Shown: positions 1-6,359, counted from the stretch's first letter. The stretch: 8,426 nucleotides of DNA from an uncultured Collinsella sp. (GCA_902478875.1 CABSMZ010000076.1:1-8426); one strand, 5' to 3'. Made by a program: numbers and translations. The notes: a model not told the origin generated them from the letters alone.

Positions 1-507
1 GAGAAGGACGAGATCGAGCCGGCCGTCCGTCGCTTCTTTGACGACGAGCATGTCAAGCACATCGTTTCTCCGGGCACGCTCGACGGCGGCGACGTCATGA
101 TGGTCGGTGACCATTTCTACGTCGGTCGCTCCGCTCGTACCAACGAAGAGGGCATCCGCCAGTTCTGTGAGATTCTCGAGGGCTGGGGCCTCGAGGGTTC
201 TGAGGTTCCGCTGGAGGAGGTCCTGCACCTCAAGACGGGCGTCAACTACATCGAGGACAACAACATGCTCGTCTCCGGTGAGTTTATCGATAAACCCGAC
301 TTTGCCCAGTACAACAAGATCGTCGTGCCCGAGGACGAGGCTTACGGCGCCAACTGCATCTGGGTCAACGGTACGGTCATCGTCGCCGAGGGCTATCCGA
401 CCGTGCTCAAGGCCGTGCAGGATCTGGGCTACAAGACGCTCGTCGTCGATACCTCCGAGTATCGCAAGGTCGACGGCGGCCTTTCTTGCCTGTCGCTGCG
501 CTTCTAA
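1..507 (+). CDS. DDAH/arginine deiminase-superfamily hydrolase, C-terminal part
   Basis: The reading frame is open from base 1 to a TAA at 505-507, so 168 C-terminal residues are visible and the start lies outside the window. The fold is the pentein (guanidino-group modifying) fold: LDGGDVM at visible residues 27-33, a catalytic-type His in LHLKTG (H76, bases 226-228), and the nucleophilic Cys in the C-terminal GGLSCLSLRF (C163, bases 487-489). This spacing fits the compact dimethylarginine dimethylaminohydrolase type better than classic ~400-residue arginine deiminases. Such enzymes hydrolyse arginine or methylated arginine at the guanidino carbon through a covalent Cys intermediate and release citrulline. 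The enzyme is probably cytoplasmic. The next gene is an ArcD-like antiporter, which supports a role in arginine or methylarginine catabolism. The exact substrate cannot be decided because the N-terminal substrate loop is missing. Confidence 0.82.
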   Translation, partial: EKDEIEPAVRRFFDDEHVKHIVSPGTLDGGDVMMVGDHFYVGRSARTNEEGIRQFCEILEGWGLEGSEVPLEEVLHLKTGVNYIEDNNMLVSGEFIDKPDFAQYNKIVVPEDEAYGANCIWVNGTVIVAEGYPTVLKAVQDLGYKTLVVDTSEYRKVDGGLSCLSLRF

Positions 508-542
508 CGCGATAGCTGTAACAGTCTGATGATCGCTTGACC

Positions 543-582
543 GATGGCCCGGCACCCGATTCGGGACGTCCGGGCCATCTTT
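543..582 (+). terminator. Hairpin between hydrolase and antiporter genes
   Basis: GATGGCCCGG at 543-552 pairs perfectly with CCGGGCCATC at 570-579. A second small palindrome, CCCGATTCGGG at 555-565, sits in the loop, and TTT follows at 580-582 before the tract is broken by CG. The stem is strong but the T-run is short, so this may be a partial terminator that lowers rather than abolishes read-through. I see no convincing promoter in the 34 bases between it and the antiporter start, which argues that the antiporter depends on read-through. Confidence 0.55.
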
Positions 583-616
583 CGTCCGATCACATGATGA
601 AGGGGGTGCACATACA

Positions 617-2080
617 ATGGCCTCTAAAGCTCAAAACGACGAGATTATCGACCCTAATGGCCTCGATCTCTTTCGTCTGACCATGATGGTCATTACCGCC
701 AGTATTTGTGGCGGCATCTTCTCGCTTGCCGGCGATATGGCAGCGGGCGGGGCAAATACCGGTGCAGTTATCGTCTCGTGGGGAATTTGCTTTATTGGCG
801 TCTTTGCGCTGATGATGGTGTTCAACGGTTTGTCTCAGGCCCGTCCCGACCTGACCGGCGGCATCTATGCATACGCTGCGGCCGGTTTTGGCGATTACAT
901 TGGATTCAACTCCGCCTGGGGCTACTGGATCAGCGCATGTCTTTCCAACGTGAGCTTTGCGCTCTTGCTGTTTAGCGCGCTGGGCTATTTCTTCCTTGCG
1001 TTTGGCGCGGGCAACAACTTGCTTTCCATCGTCTGCGCCAGTGTGTTTTTGTGGTTCCTTACCGCCCTTGTGCTTCGTGGCGTTAAGGAGGCTGCGGGCA
1101 TTAACACGATCGTTACGTTGGCGAAGCTGGTGCCGCTGGGACTCTTTGTGCTGAGCATCGTGCTCCTGGGCAAGTTCAACGTCGATATCTTTATGGACAA
1201 CTTCTGGGGAGAGCCGGCTGGTCCTGGCTTTGGCGAGCAGGTTGTCTCGACCATGATCGCCCTTGTCTGGGTCTTCACGGGCATCGAGGGCGCTGTCGTT
1301 ATCTCGGGCCGTGCAAAGTACGTGCGTGACGTCGGCCGCTCGACGGCACTTGGATTCGCGGCTGTGTTCACGCTGTATCTGATCATCTCGATGCTGTCAC
1401 TCGGCATTATGCCGCGCGAGGAGATGGCACAGCTCGCAACGCCCTCCATGGCGGGAATTCTCGAGTACGCAATCGGTCCTGTTGGCGCTGCCATCGTAAA
1501 CCTTGGCGTTATTCTCTCGCTGGTCGGCGCGATGCTGGGCTACGTCATCATTGCATCCGAGACGCCGTTCGAGGCAGCGCGCCAGGGGTCCTTCCCTCTG
1601 GCGTTTGCCAAGACGAACAAACACGATGCCCCGGTGGTAACGGTTCTCGTGAGCTCCGGCATCACGCAACTCTTCTTGATCGTGTCGTATGTGGCGGCGA
1701 GCACCTACCAGTTCTTCTACAGCTGCGCAGTCAATACGATCCTAGTTCCGTACGTGTGCTCGGCAGCCTATTACATGGTGATCGGCTGGAAGAACGAGCA
1801 TCTGGACGGGCCGCATGCGCCAAGCGTCGGCAAGGCGCGCTTCTTCGGTACGCTCGGCTTCATCTACACATTGTTCCTGGTGTGGTCGACGGGTCTTCAG
1901 GGCGTTATGATCACGACGATCCTTTTTGCTCCGGCCATTCCCGTCTATATGCTGGGCGAGCGAGGTCGCGGTAAGCCGGTGCTTCCGCACCTGCACGACA
2001 AGCTGATCGCAGCGGTGGTCATTGTCGTGGCAATCATTTCGCTGTATCTGCACTTTGCCGGCATTGCGCCGATTGTCTAA
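617..2080 (+). CDS. arcD: ArcD-like APC-family amino acid antiporter (arginine/ornithine type)
   Basis: This is a 487-residue integral membrane protein with about 12 hydrophobic segments and a short polar N-terminus, typical in length for the basic amino acid/polyamine antiporter group of the APC superfamily. Family signs are the first-helix motif CGGIFSLAGDM (residues 31-41, equivalent to the G-GIF substrate-binding loop) and SGRAKYVRDVGRST (from residue 230), which is characteristic of arginine/ornithine antiporters. Such proteins exchange external arginine for internal ornithine or citrulline without net energy cost. The ATG at 617 is preceded by AGGGGGTG at 601-608, a good Shine-Dalgarno at suitable distance. 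The gene lies 109 bases after an arginine-modifying hydrolase, which supports this substrate class. An agmatine/putrescine or lysine exchanger remains possible from sequence alone. Confidence 0.8.
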   Translation: MASKAQNDEIIDPNGLDLFRLTMMVITASICGGIFSLAGDMAAGGANTGAVIVSWGICFIGVFALMMVFNGLSQARPDLTGGIYAYAAAGFGDYIGFNSAWGYWISACLSNVSFALLLFSALGYFFLAFGAGNNLLSIVCASVFLWFLTALVLRGVKEAAGINTIVTLAKLVPLGLFVLSIVLLGKFNVDIFMDNFWGEPAGPGFGEQVVSTMIALVWVFTGIEGAVVISGRAKYVRDVGRSTALGFAAVFTLYLIISMLSLGIMPREEMAQLATPSMAGILEYAIGPVGAAIVNLGVILSLVGAMLGYVIIASETPFEAARQGSFPLAFAKTNKHDAPVVTVLVSSGITQLFLIVSYVAASTYQFFYSCAVNTILVPYVCSAAYYMVIGWKNEHLDGPHAPSVGKARFFGTLGFIYTLFLVWSTGLQGVMITTILFAPAIPVYMLGERGRGKPVLPHLHDKLIAAVVIVVAIISLYLHFAGIAPIV

Positions 2081-2193
2081 GGCTATGGCGAGTTTCATTG
2101 CTAGGTAAGCCGGCGGGCATCGCGTATCGGTGCTACTTGGCATTCCATAGCTGATGTGGGTCTCTATAACGTGCCTATGTGAGCGCCCACCAA

Positions 2194-2231
2194 GCCCGCG
2201 CAGGTGACATTTGTTGCCAGCGCGGGCCTTT
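2194..2231 (+). terminator. Probable terminator after the ArcD-like gene
   Basis: GCCCGCGC at 2194-2201 pairs with GCGCGGGC at 2220-2227. After one A/A mismatch the stem continues inward with six more pairs (2203-2208 with 2213-2218, two of them G-T wobbles) closing an ATTT tetraloop. The 3' side is followed by CTTT, a short T-run. It lies 113 bases after the antiporter stop, so the transcript would have a long 3' tail. Confidence 0.5.
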
Positions 2232-2234
2232 GCT

Positions 2235-2275
2235 GTTGCGGCGAAATGCTGCCGGCAGCTGGGGACGTTCCTGTT
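2235..2275 (+). repeat. Possible degenerate relative of the 6222-6288 repeat arm
   Basis: GTTGCGGCGAAAT at 2235-2247 matches 11 of 13 bases of GTTGCGGTGGAAT in the left arm of the perfect repeat at 6222-6288. GTTCCTGTT at 2267-2275 matches the next part of that arm exactly. The 19 bases between them include the palindrome GCTGCCGGCAGC, as if a short palindrome had been inserted. The match is short and could be chance. Confidence 0.25.
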
Positions 2276-2340
2276 GTGCCGGCGCCTTGGGACACTCCTT
2301 GGTTGTTTTGCATGCGACGAAGGGAATGGATCATTTTGTC

Positions 2341-2394
2341 GAGGGGGCGGGCGGCTTTCGGTCCTCGGGGAAACCACGGCCCGGAATCCCCCTT
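2341..2394. other. Long imperfect hairpin, possible structured RNA or repeat
   Basis: The two sides pair over most of their length. Bases 2341-2347 (GAGGGGG) pair with 2388-2394 (CCCCCTT, one wobble), CGGGC at 2348-2352 pairs with GCCCG at 2379-2383, GG at 2353-2354 pairs with CC at 2374-2375, and TTTC at 2356-2359 pairs with GAAA at 2370-2373. That gives about 18 pairs with small bulges around a 10-nt loop. No T-run follows on either strand, so it is not an ordinary terminator. It ends 16 bases before the candidate feoAB promoter. Its role is unknown. Confidence 0.4.
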
Positions 2395-2409
2395 GCACCA
2401 ATCTGTCGA

Positions 2410-2439
2410 TTGAACGTCGTTGTGTGTTCTCGCTATCAT
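2410..2439 (+). promoter_or_regulatory. Candidate feoAB promoter
   Basis: TTGAAC at 2410-2415 and TATCAT at 2434-2439 are separated by 18 bases and resemble a housekeeping sigma factor -35/-10 pair (4/6 and 4/6 to TTGACA/TATAAT). Transcription would begin near 2446, giving a leader of about 80 bases that contains the candidate operator. An alternative -10, TACAAT at 2447-2452, has a poorer partner. Confidence 0.42.
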
Positions 2440-2451
2440 GCATGGTTACAA

Positions 2452-2480
2452 TTGGTTAGCCGTGGCAAACGGTTAGCCAA
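2452..2480 (+). promoter_or_regulatory. Candidate iron-repressor operator (DtxR/IdeR-like)
   Basis: TTGGTTAGCCGT at 2452-2463 and ACGGTTAGCCAA at 2469-2480 form an inverted repeat (10 of 12 positions) around GGCAA. At the same time GGTTAGCC is a direct repeat at 2454-2461 and 2471-2478, spaced 17 bases. GGTTAGCC is an exact match to eight positions of the DtxR/IdeR-type 19-bp box (the GGTTAGSC core), although the outer parts match poorly. A site at or just after the predicted start of transcription of an iron importer suits iron-dependent repression. The two mismatches are G-T in RNA, so the same bases could also fold as a leader hairpin. Confidence 0.4.
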
Positions 2481-2495
2481 GGTAAACTAAATGCA

Positions 2496-2519
2496 ACGCC
2501 CTGTGGGCGTCGGGGGAGG
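2496..2519 (+). promoter_or_regulatory. Leader hairpin and ribosome binding site of feoAB
   Basis: ACGCCC at 2496-2501 pairs with GGGCGT at 2505-2510 around a 3-base loop. It is followed immediately by GGGGGAGG at 2512-2519, a strong Shine-Dalgarno nine bases before the GTG at 2529. This decides the GTG as the start codon. The hairpin directly abuts the ribosome site and might influence its access. Confidence 0.5.
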
Positions 2520-2528
2520 AACACGGAC

Positions 2529-4889
2529 GTGAAGCTCGATACGCTCGAGATCGGAAAAGACGCCGTTGTCGCATCGGTGGCATCGGACGATCAGGCACTC
2601 CGACAGCATATTTTGGACATGGGTCTAACGCCGGGCACCGAAGTCACCATGATGAAGTACGCCCCCATGGGTGACCCGCTCGAGATCCGCCTGCGTGGCT
2701 ACGAGTTGACACTGCGTAAGGACGATGCCGCTCGCATCGAGCTCGTGGGTATTCACGACACCGATACAGGTCCGCGCGCTAACGCCGCAATCGGCACGAC
2801 GGAGCATCCGGCCCTGGGCGAGGGGGCGTATTCGCCCCGTGCGGCAAAGACGGCCGTGCCCGAGGGCGCGCCGCTGCACTTTGCCCTCGCCGGCAACCAA
2901 AACTGCGGCAAGACCACGTTATTCAACCAGCTGACGGGCTCCAACCAGCACGTCGGTAACTTTCCCGGCGTGACGGTCGACCGCAAAGATGGCACCATCC
3001 GTAACCATCCCGAGGCGAGCGTTACCGACCTGCCCGGCATTTACTCCCTGTCGCCGTACACAGGCGAGGAGGTCGTGAGCCGTCAGTTCATCCTCGACGA
3101 GCGTCCGGACGCCATCATCGACATCATTGACGCCACCAACATCGAGCGTAACCTGTACCTGACACTGCAGCTCATGGAGCTTGACCGTCCTATGGTCATC
3201 GCGCTCAACATGATGGACGAGGTGACCGCCAACGGCGGCGCCGTAGACGTCAACTTGCTCGAGAGCCTGTTGGGCGTGCCCGTTGTCCCCATTAGCGCTG
3301 CCCGCAACGAGGGCATCGGCGAGCTGGTGGACCACGCCCTGCACGTGGCGCGGTTCCGCGAGCGCCCTGGTCGCCTGGACTTTTGCGCGCCCGACGGTCC
3401 GGACGGCGGTGCGCTGCATCGCTGCATCCACGGTATTGCTAACCTGATCGAGGACCATGCCGTGACGGCGCACATCCCGGTGCGCTTTGCGGCGACCAAG
3501 CTGGTCGAGGGCGATGAGCTGGTAACCGAGGCGCTTCACCTGGATCGCAATGAGCTCGACGCTATCGAGCACATCATCACCCAGATGGAGGGCGAGGCCG
3601 GCACCGACCGCCTATCTGCGCTGGCCGATATGCGTTTTAGCTTTATCGGCGACGTGTGCGGGCGTTGCGTCGTCAAGCCGCACGAGAGCCGCGAGCACGT
3701 GCGCTCCGTCAAGATTGACCGCATCCTGACAGGTCGTTACACAGCCATTCCGGCGTTTCTGGTGATCATGGGCCTCGTCTTTTGGCTGACGTTTGGCGTG
3801 ATCGGCGCGGCGTTGCAGGGACTCATGGAGGACGGTATCGCTGCCATCATCGCCTCGGCCGATGCGGGCCTCAAGGCGTTCGGTACCAACGACGTGGTGC
3901 GCTCGCTGGCTGTCGACGGCGTGCTTACGGGCGTGGGCAGTGTGCTGACCTTCCTGCCGATTATCGTCGTGCTCTTTTTGTTCCTCTCCATTCTGGAAGA
4001 CTCCGGATACATGGCGCGCGTGGCCTTTGTCATGGATAAGGTGTTGCGTCGCTTTGGCCTGTCGGGCCGCAGTTTTGTGCCCATGCTCGTCGGTTTTGGC
4101 TGCACCGTGCCGGCTATCATGTCGACCCGTACGCTCCCATCCGAGCACGACCGCAAGATGACGGTCATGCTCACGCCGTTTATGAGCTGCTCAGCCAAGC
4201 TGCCGGTTTACGGCTTGCTGTGCGGGGCGTTTTTCCCGCAGGCGACGGTTCCCGCCATGGTCTCGCTCTATCTGATCGGTATCGTGGTCGGCTGCGTCGC
4301 GGCTTTGGTGCTCAACCGCACGGCATTTAAGGGCGACCCGGTGCCGTTTATCATGGAGCTCCCCAATTACCGCCTGCCGAGCGTCAAGACGACGGTGATG
4401 CTGGCATGGGATAAGGCCAAGGACTTCATCACCAAGGCCTTTACCATTATCTTTGCCGCTACCGTGGTCATCTGGTTCCTTCAGACGTTCGACATCCGCT
4501 TTAACGTGGTCGCCGACCAGTCGCAAAGCCTGCTTGCCGGTCTGGGTAGCATCATCGCGCCGGTGTTGGCCCCGCTCGGCTTTGGCGACTGGCGCGCCTC
4601 GACGGCGCTCGTCACGGGGCTCATTGCCAAGGAGAGCGTCATCTCGACGCTCACGGTGCTTTTGGGCGCAACGTCGCCCGCGGCGCTGTCGACCATGTTT
4701 TCGCCGTTTACCGCCTACGTGTTCTTGGTCTTTACGTTGCTGTACCCGCCTTGTGTGGCGGCAATCGGCGCCGTCAAGAGCGAGTTGGGCGCGCGCTATG
4801 CCGTGGCCGTATTCGCGTTTCAGGTCGCCGTTGCCTGGATCGTGGCGTTTGTCGTGCATTCGGCGGGCATATTGCTGGGGTTGGCTTAG
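2529..4889 (+). CDS. feoB: FeoA-FeoB fusion, ferrous iron transporter
   Basis: The protein has 786 residues. Residues 1-74 are a FeoA-type SH3-like domain (HILDMGLTPGTEV is the core signature). A polar linker runs to about 115. A small G domain follows with G1 GNQNCGKT (122-129), the G2 threonine in FPGVTVDR (T149), G3 DLPG (167-170), G4 NMMD (227-230) and G5-like ISAA (255-258). The rest is the polytopic FeoB channel with two Gate regions, including FGCTVPAIMSTR (C525) and FMSCSAKLPVYG (C554), cysteines conserved in many FeoB proteins. FeoB imports Fe(II) across the inner membrane under GTPase control; FeoA is normally a separate small partner, here fused at the N-terminus. Starting at the GTG (2529) keeps the whole FeoA domain and uses the strong Shine-Dalgarno. 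All visible motifs are intact. It appears to be transcribed alone, from the leader that carries the iron-box-like repeat. Confidence 0.96.
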   Translation: MKLDTLEIGKDAVVASVASDDQALRQHILDMGLTPGTEVTMMKYAPMGDPLEIRLRGYELTLRKDDAARIELVGIHDTDTGPRANAAIGTTEHPALGEGAYSPRAAKTAVPEGAPLHFALAGNQNCGKTTLFNQLTGSNQHVGNFPGVTVDRKDGTIRNHPEASVTDLPGIYSLSPYTGEEVVSRQFILDERPDAIIDIIDATNIERNLYLTLQLMELDRPMVIALNMMDEVTANGGAVDVNLLESLLGVPVVPISAARNEGIGELVDHALHVARFRERPGRLDFCAPDGPDGGALHRCIHGIANLIEDHAVTAHIPVRFAATKLVEGDELVTEALHLDRNELDAIEHIITQMEGEAGTDRLSALADMRFSFIGDVCGRCVVKPHESREHVRSVKIDRILTGRYTAIPAFLVIMGLVFWLTFGVIGAALQGLMEDGIAAIIASADAGLKAFGTNDVVRSLAVDGVLTGVGSVLTFLPIIVVLFLFLSILEDSGYMARVAFVMDKVLRRFGLSGRSFVPMLVGFGCTVPAIMSTRTLPSEHDRKMTVMLTPFMSCSAKLPVYGLLCGAFFPQATVPAMVSLYLIGIVVGCVAALVLNRTAFKGDPVPFIMELPNYRLPSVKTTVMLAWDKAKDFITKAFTIIFAATVVIWFLQTFDIRFNVVADQSQSLLAGLGSIIAPVLAPLGFGDWRASTALVTGLIAKESVISTLTVLLGATSPAALSTMFSPFTAYVFLVFTLLYPPCVAAIGAVKSELGARYAVAVFAFQVAVAWIVAFVVHSAGILLGLA

Positions 4890-4930
4890 TTATGAATTGA
4901 CGGCGCAACCTCTGTGTATCGAATTGTTTT

Positions 4931-4969
4931 CGGCCCCGCATCTGTACTGACGGATGCGGGGCCGTTGCT
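4931..4969 (+). terminator. Terminator after feoAB
   Basis: CGGCCCCGCATC at 4931-4942 pairs perfectly with GATGCGGGGCCG at 4953-4964 around a 10-base loop. It is followed by TTGCT and then AT-rich TATAAT. The 12-bp GC-rich stem is strong and the T-tract weak. It ends feoAB transcription 42 bases after the stop codon. Confidence 0.65.
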
Positions 4970-4976
4970 ATATAAT
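4947..4976 (+). promoter_or_regulatory. Candidate promoter of the SotB-like gene, nested in the terminator
   Basis: TATAAT at 4971-4976 is a perfect -10 element. CTGACG at 4947-4952, 18 bases upstream, is a fair -35 (4/6 to TTGACA) and lies in the loop of the feoAB terminator hairpin. TGC at 4966-4968 adds an extended -10 feel if the overlapping TATATA is used. Transcription would start near 4983, which supports the ATG at 5010 as the true start rather than the in-frame ATG at 4914. Confidence 0.5.
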
Positions 4977-5009
4977 CGCCTCCGCTCAAAACGATTGGAG
5001 ACGTTATAT

Positions 5010-6206
5010 ATGACTCAGACAAGGCAAGACGGCATCACGCTCAAGCAGTGGCTCCCACTCGTCGGACTCACCTGCTGTGCGTTCGTGTTCAACACGTCGG
5101 AGTTTATGCCCATCGGCCTTTTGACTGATATCGCCGCGTCGTTCTCGCTCACCGAGGCCCAGGCGGGCATCATGATCTCGGTCTATGCCTGGGGCGTCAT
5201 GCTGCTGTCGCTGCCGCTCATGGTGTTCGCCTCGCGCTTTGAGTTCAAGCGGATGCTGCTGGGCGTGCTGGCCGTGTTCTCGCTCGGTCAGTTCCTGTCC
5301 GCTGTGGCGCCGACCTATCCCATCCTGGTCTGCGCGCGCCTGGTGGTCGCTTGCGCACATGCCGTGTTCTGGTCAGTCGCCTCGATTATGGCCTCGCGCC
5401 TGGTCGACACTCGCCACGGCGCGCTCGCCATCAGCATGATCGCTACGGGCTCGTCCATCGCGCAGATCTTTGGCCTGCCGCTCGGTCGCGCCATTGGCTT
5501 GGCCGTGGGCTGGCGCATGACGTTTGCCGTGGTCGGGGGCCTCTCAGCCATCGCGGTCGTCTACCAGGCAGCGGTGTTCCCGGCCATGCCGGCGGGTGAG
5601 CGCTTTACTGTCAAACAGCTGCCCGAGCTGCTCAAGAACCCGCTCCTCATCGCGCTCTACGCAGTCACGGTCTTCATGGCGACCGGCTATTACGCAAGCT
5701 ACAGCTATATCGAGCCCTTCCTGGCGCAGGTCGCGCACGTCGATGCGGGCGCCATTACCATGACGCTGACGGCGTTTGGCTGCTCTGGTTTGCTCGGAAG
5801 CTGGCTGTTTGGCCGCCTGTTCGATGGGCATCGCTTCCCGTTCTTGGCTATCACGCTCTCCGGCGTGCCGGTGGCCCTGCTGCTCATGGGGCCGGCCGCA
5901 TCGTCGCTCGTGACAGTGCTTGCCGTCTGCGCGCTGTGGGGTTGCTGCGCCACGGCCTTTAACGTGGCGTTTCAGGCCGAGCTCATCAAGCACACGCCGG
6001 CAGATTCGTCGGCCGTCGCCATGTCGATCTTCTCGGGCCTGTTCAACCTCGGTATCGGCACGGGTACCGCGATCGGCGGAGCCGTGGTTTCGGGTCCCGG
6101 TATCGCCTGGATCGGCTTTGTGGGCGGGGCGATTGCCGTCGTGGGCGTCATCCTCGCCATCACCGTGCTGTTTCCGGCCATCCGCCGCGCCAAGCCCGTC
6201 GCCTAA
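5010..6206 (+). CDS. sotB: SotB-like MFS efflux transporter
   Basis: This is a 398-residue, 12-helix major facilitator protein, almost the same length as Escherichia coli SotB (YdeA), as I recall that protein. Matching landmarks are FNTSEFMPIGLL (27-38; FNTTEFVPVGLL in SotB), GLPLGR (155-160) before GWRMTF, YSYIEPF (231-237) and a late FSGLFNLGIG. SotB belongs to the DHA1 drug/sugar:proton antiporters and exports sugars such as arabinose or IPTG in E. coli; substrate here is inferred only by similarity, and a drug efflux role is equally possible. The ATG at 5010 was chosen because GGAG at 4997-5000 lies nine bases before it and a good promoter lies between it and the upstream in-frame ATG at 4914. 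It appears monocistronic: a terminator lies before it and a long hairpin after it. Confidence 0.82.
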   Translation: MTQTRQDGITLKQWLPLVGLTCCAFVFNTSEFMPIGLLTDIAASFSLTEAQAGIMISVYAWGVMLLSLPLMVFASRFEFKRMLLGVLAVFSLGQFLSAVAPTYPILVCARLVVACAHAVFWSVASIMASRLVDTRHGALAISMIATGSSIAQIFGLPLGRAIGLAVGWRMTFAVVGGLSAIAVVYQAAVFPAMPAGERFTVKQLPELLKNPLLIALYAVTVFMATGYYASYSYIEPFLAQVAHVDAGAITMTLTAFGCSGLLGSWLFGRLFDGHRFPFLAITLSGVPVALLLMGPAASSLVTVLAVCALWGCCATAFNVAFQAELIKHTPADSSAVAMSIFSGLFNLGIGTGTAIGGAVVSGPGIAWIGFVGGAIAVVGVILAITVLFPAIRRAKPVA

Positions 6207-6221
6207 TCACGTCCCCTCATC

Positions 6222-6288
6222 AGTTGCGGTGGAATAGTTCCTGTTTAAGGCTTCTGAAGGCCCAGACAGGAACTATTCCACCGCAACT
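6222..6288. repeat. Perfect 23-bp inverted repeat element
   Basis: The left arm at 6222-6244 (beginning AGTTGCGGTGGAATAG) is the exact reverse complement of the right arm at 6266-6288 (ending CTATTCCACCGCAACT), 23 of 23 positions. The 21-base spacer carries a near-palindrome (AGGCTTCTGAAGGCC). Such length and perfection exceed a normal terminator stem and suggest a mobile or recurrent palindromic element (REP- or MITE-like), lying between the SotB-like and GH13 genes. No transposase, target duplication or second intact copy is visible in the window. Confidence 0.9.
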
Positions 6289-6294
6289 TATTTT
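6222..6294 (+). terminator. Probable terminator function of the inverted repeat
   Basis: On the plus strand the right arm runs directly into TTATTTT (the arm's last T at 6288, then 6289-6294), giving a T-rich tract after a very stable stem, 15 bases after the SotB-like stop codon. The other strand has no T-run at the matching place, so termination should be directional, for the plus-strand gene. The 21-base loop is longer than usual. Confidence 0.55.
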
Positions 6295-6318
6295 GGGGAA
6301 GAGGATACGAGCTGGGCA

Positions 6319-6354
6319 TACAATGGATGTCGTTGTGTTGCGCTTACCGGGAGG
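6319..6354 (+). promoter_or_regulatory. Weak -10 and ribosome site of the GH13 gene
   Basis: TACAAT at 6319-6324 is a plausible -10, but only poor -35 partners are seen (TTGGGG at 6293-6298, 20 bases away). GGGAGG at 6349-6354 is a good Shine-Dalgarno five bases before the ATG at 6360. An in-frame ATG at 6327 has no suitable site close upstream and lies about where transcription would begin, so 6360 is preferred. Confidence 0.4.
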
Positions 6355-6359
6355 TTGCT

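Larger units (their letters stand above)
2081..2528. other. 448-base intergenic region rich in hairpins
   Basis: I find no credible gene here: open frames in several phases overlap one another, have no family resemblance and no good ribosome site. From left to right it contains about 110 unremarkable bases, a terminator-like stem (2194-2231), a stretch with palindromes and short repeats (GCTGCCGGCAGC at 2248-2259; CCTTGG twice, at 2285-2290 and 2297-2302), a 54-nt imperfect hairpin (2341-2394), then a candidate promoter, operator and leader for feoAB. The middle part looks like decayed intergenic repeat sequence rather than a gene remnant. Confidence 0.6.

Noticed and set aside
2341..2400. 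tRNA-like end (GCACCA at 2395-2400)
   Set aside because: No cloverleaf, anticodon arm or GGTTCRA T-loop can be formed; the CCA-like end is chance.
2179..2490. Open frames of 69-103 codons on both strands in the intergenic region
   Set aside because: Several phases are open at once, as expected in GC-rich DNA; no good ribosome site, no family resemblance, and the frames run through hairpins and the candidate promoter.
2410..2490. Fur box upstream of feoAB
   Set aside because: The region lacks the AT-rich GATAATGATAATCATTATC-type pattern; the GGTTAGCC repeats fit a DtxR/IdeR-type core better.
2200..2528. Riboswitch upstream of feoAB (for example the NiCo type)
   Set aside because: Hairpins are present, but I could not match the conserved four-helix junction sequence of that class, and most of them lie before the predicted transcription start.
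4914..5009. N-terminal extension of the SotB-like protein from the ATG at 4914
   Set aside because: It would cover the feoAB terminator and the sotB promoter, has no ribosome site, and adds 32 residues absent from SotB proteins.
6327..6359. Earlier ATG for the GH13 protein
   Set aside because: No Shine-Dalgarno at the right distance, while the ATG at 6360 has GGGAGG and begins right at the catalytic domain.
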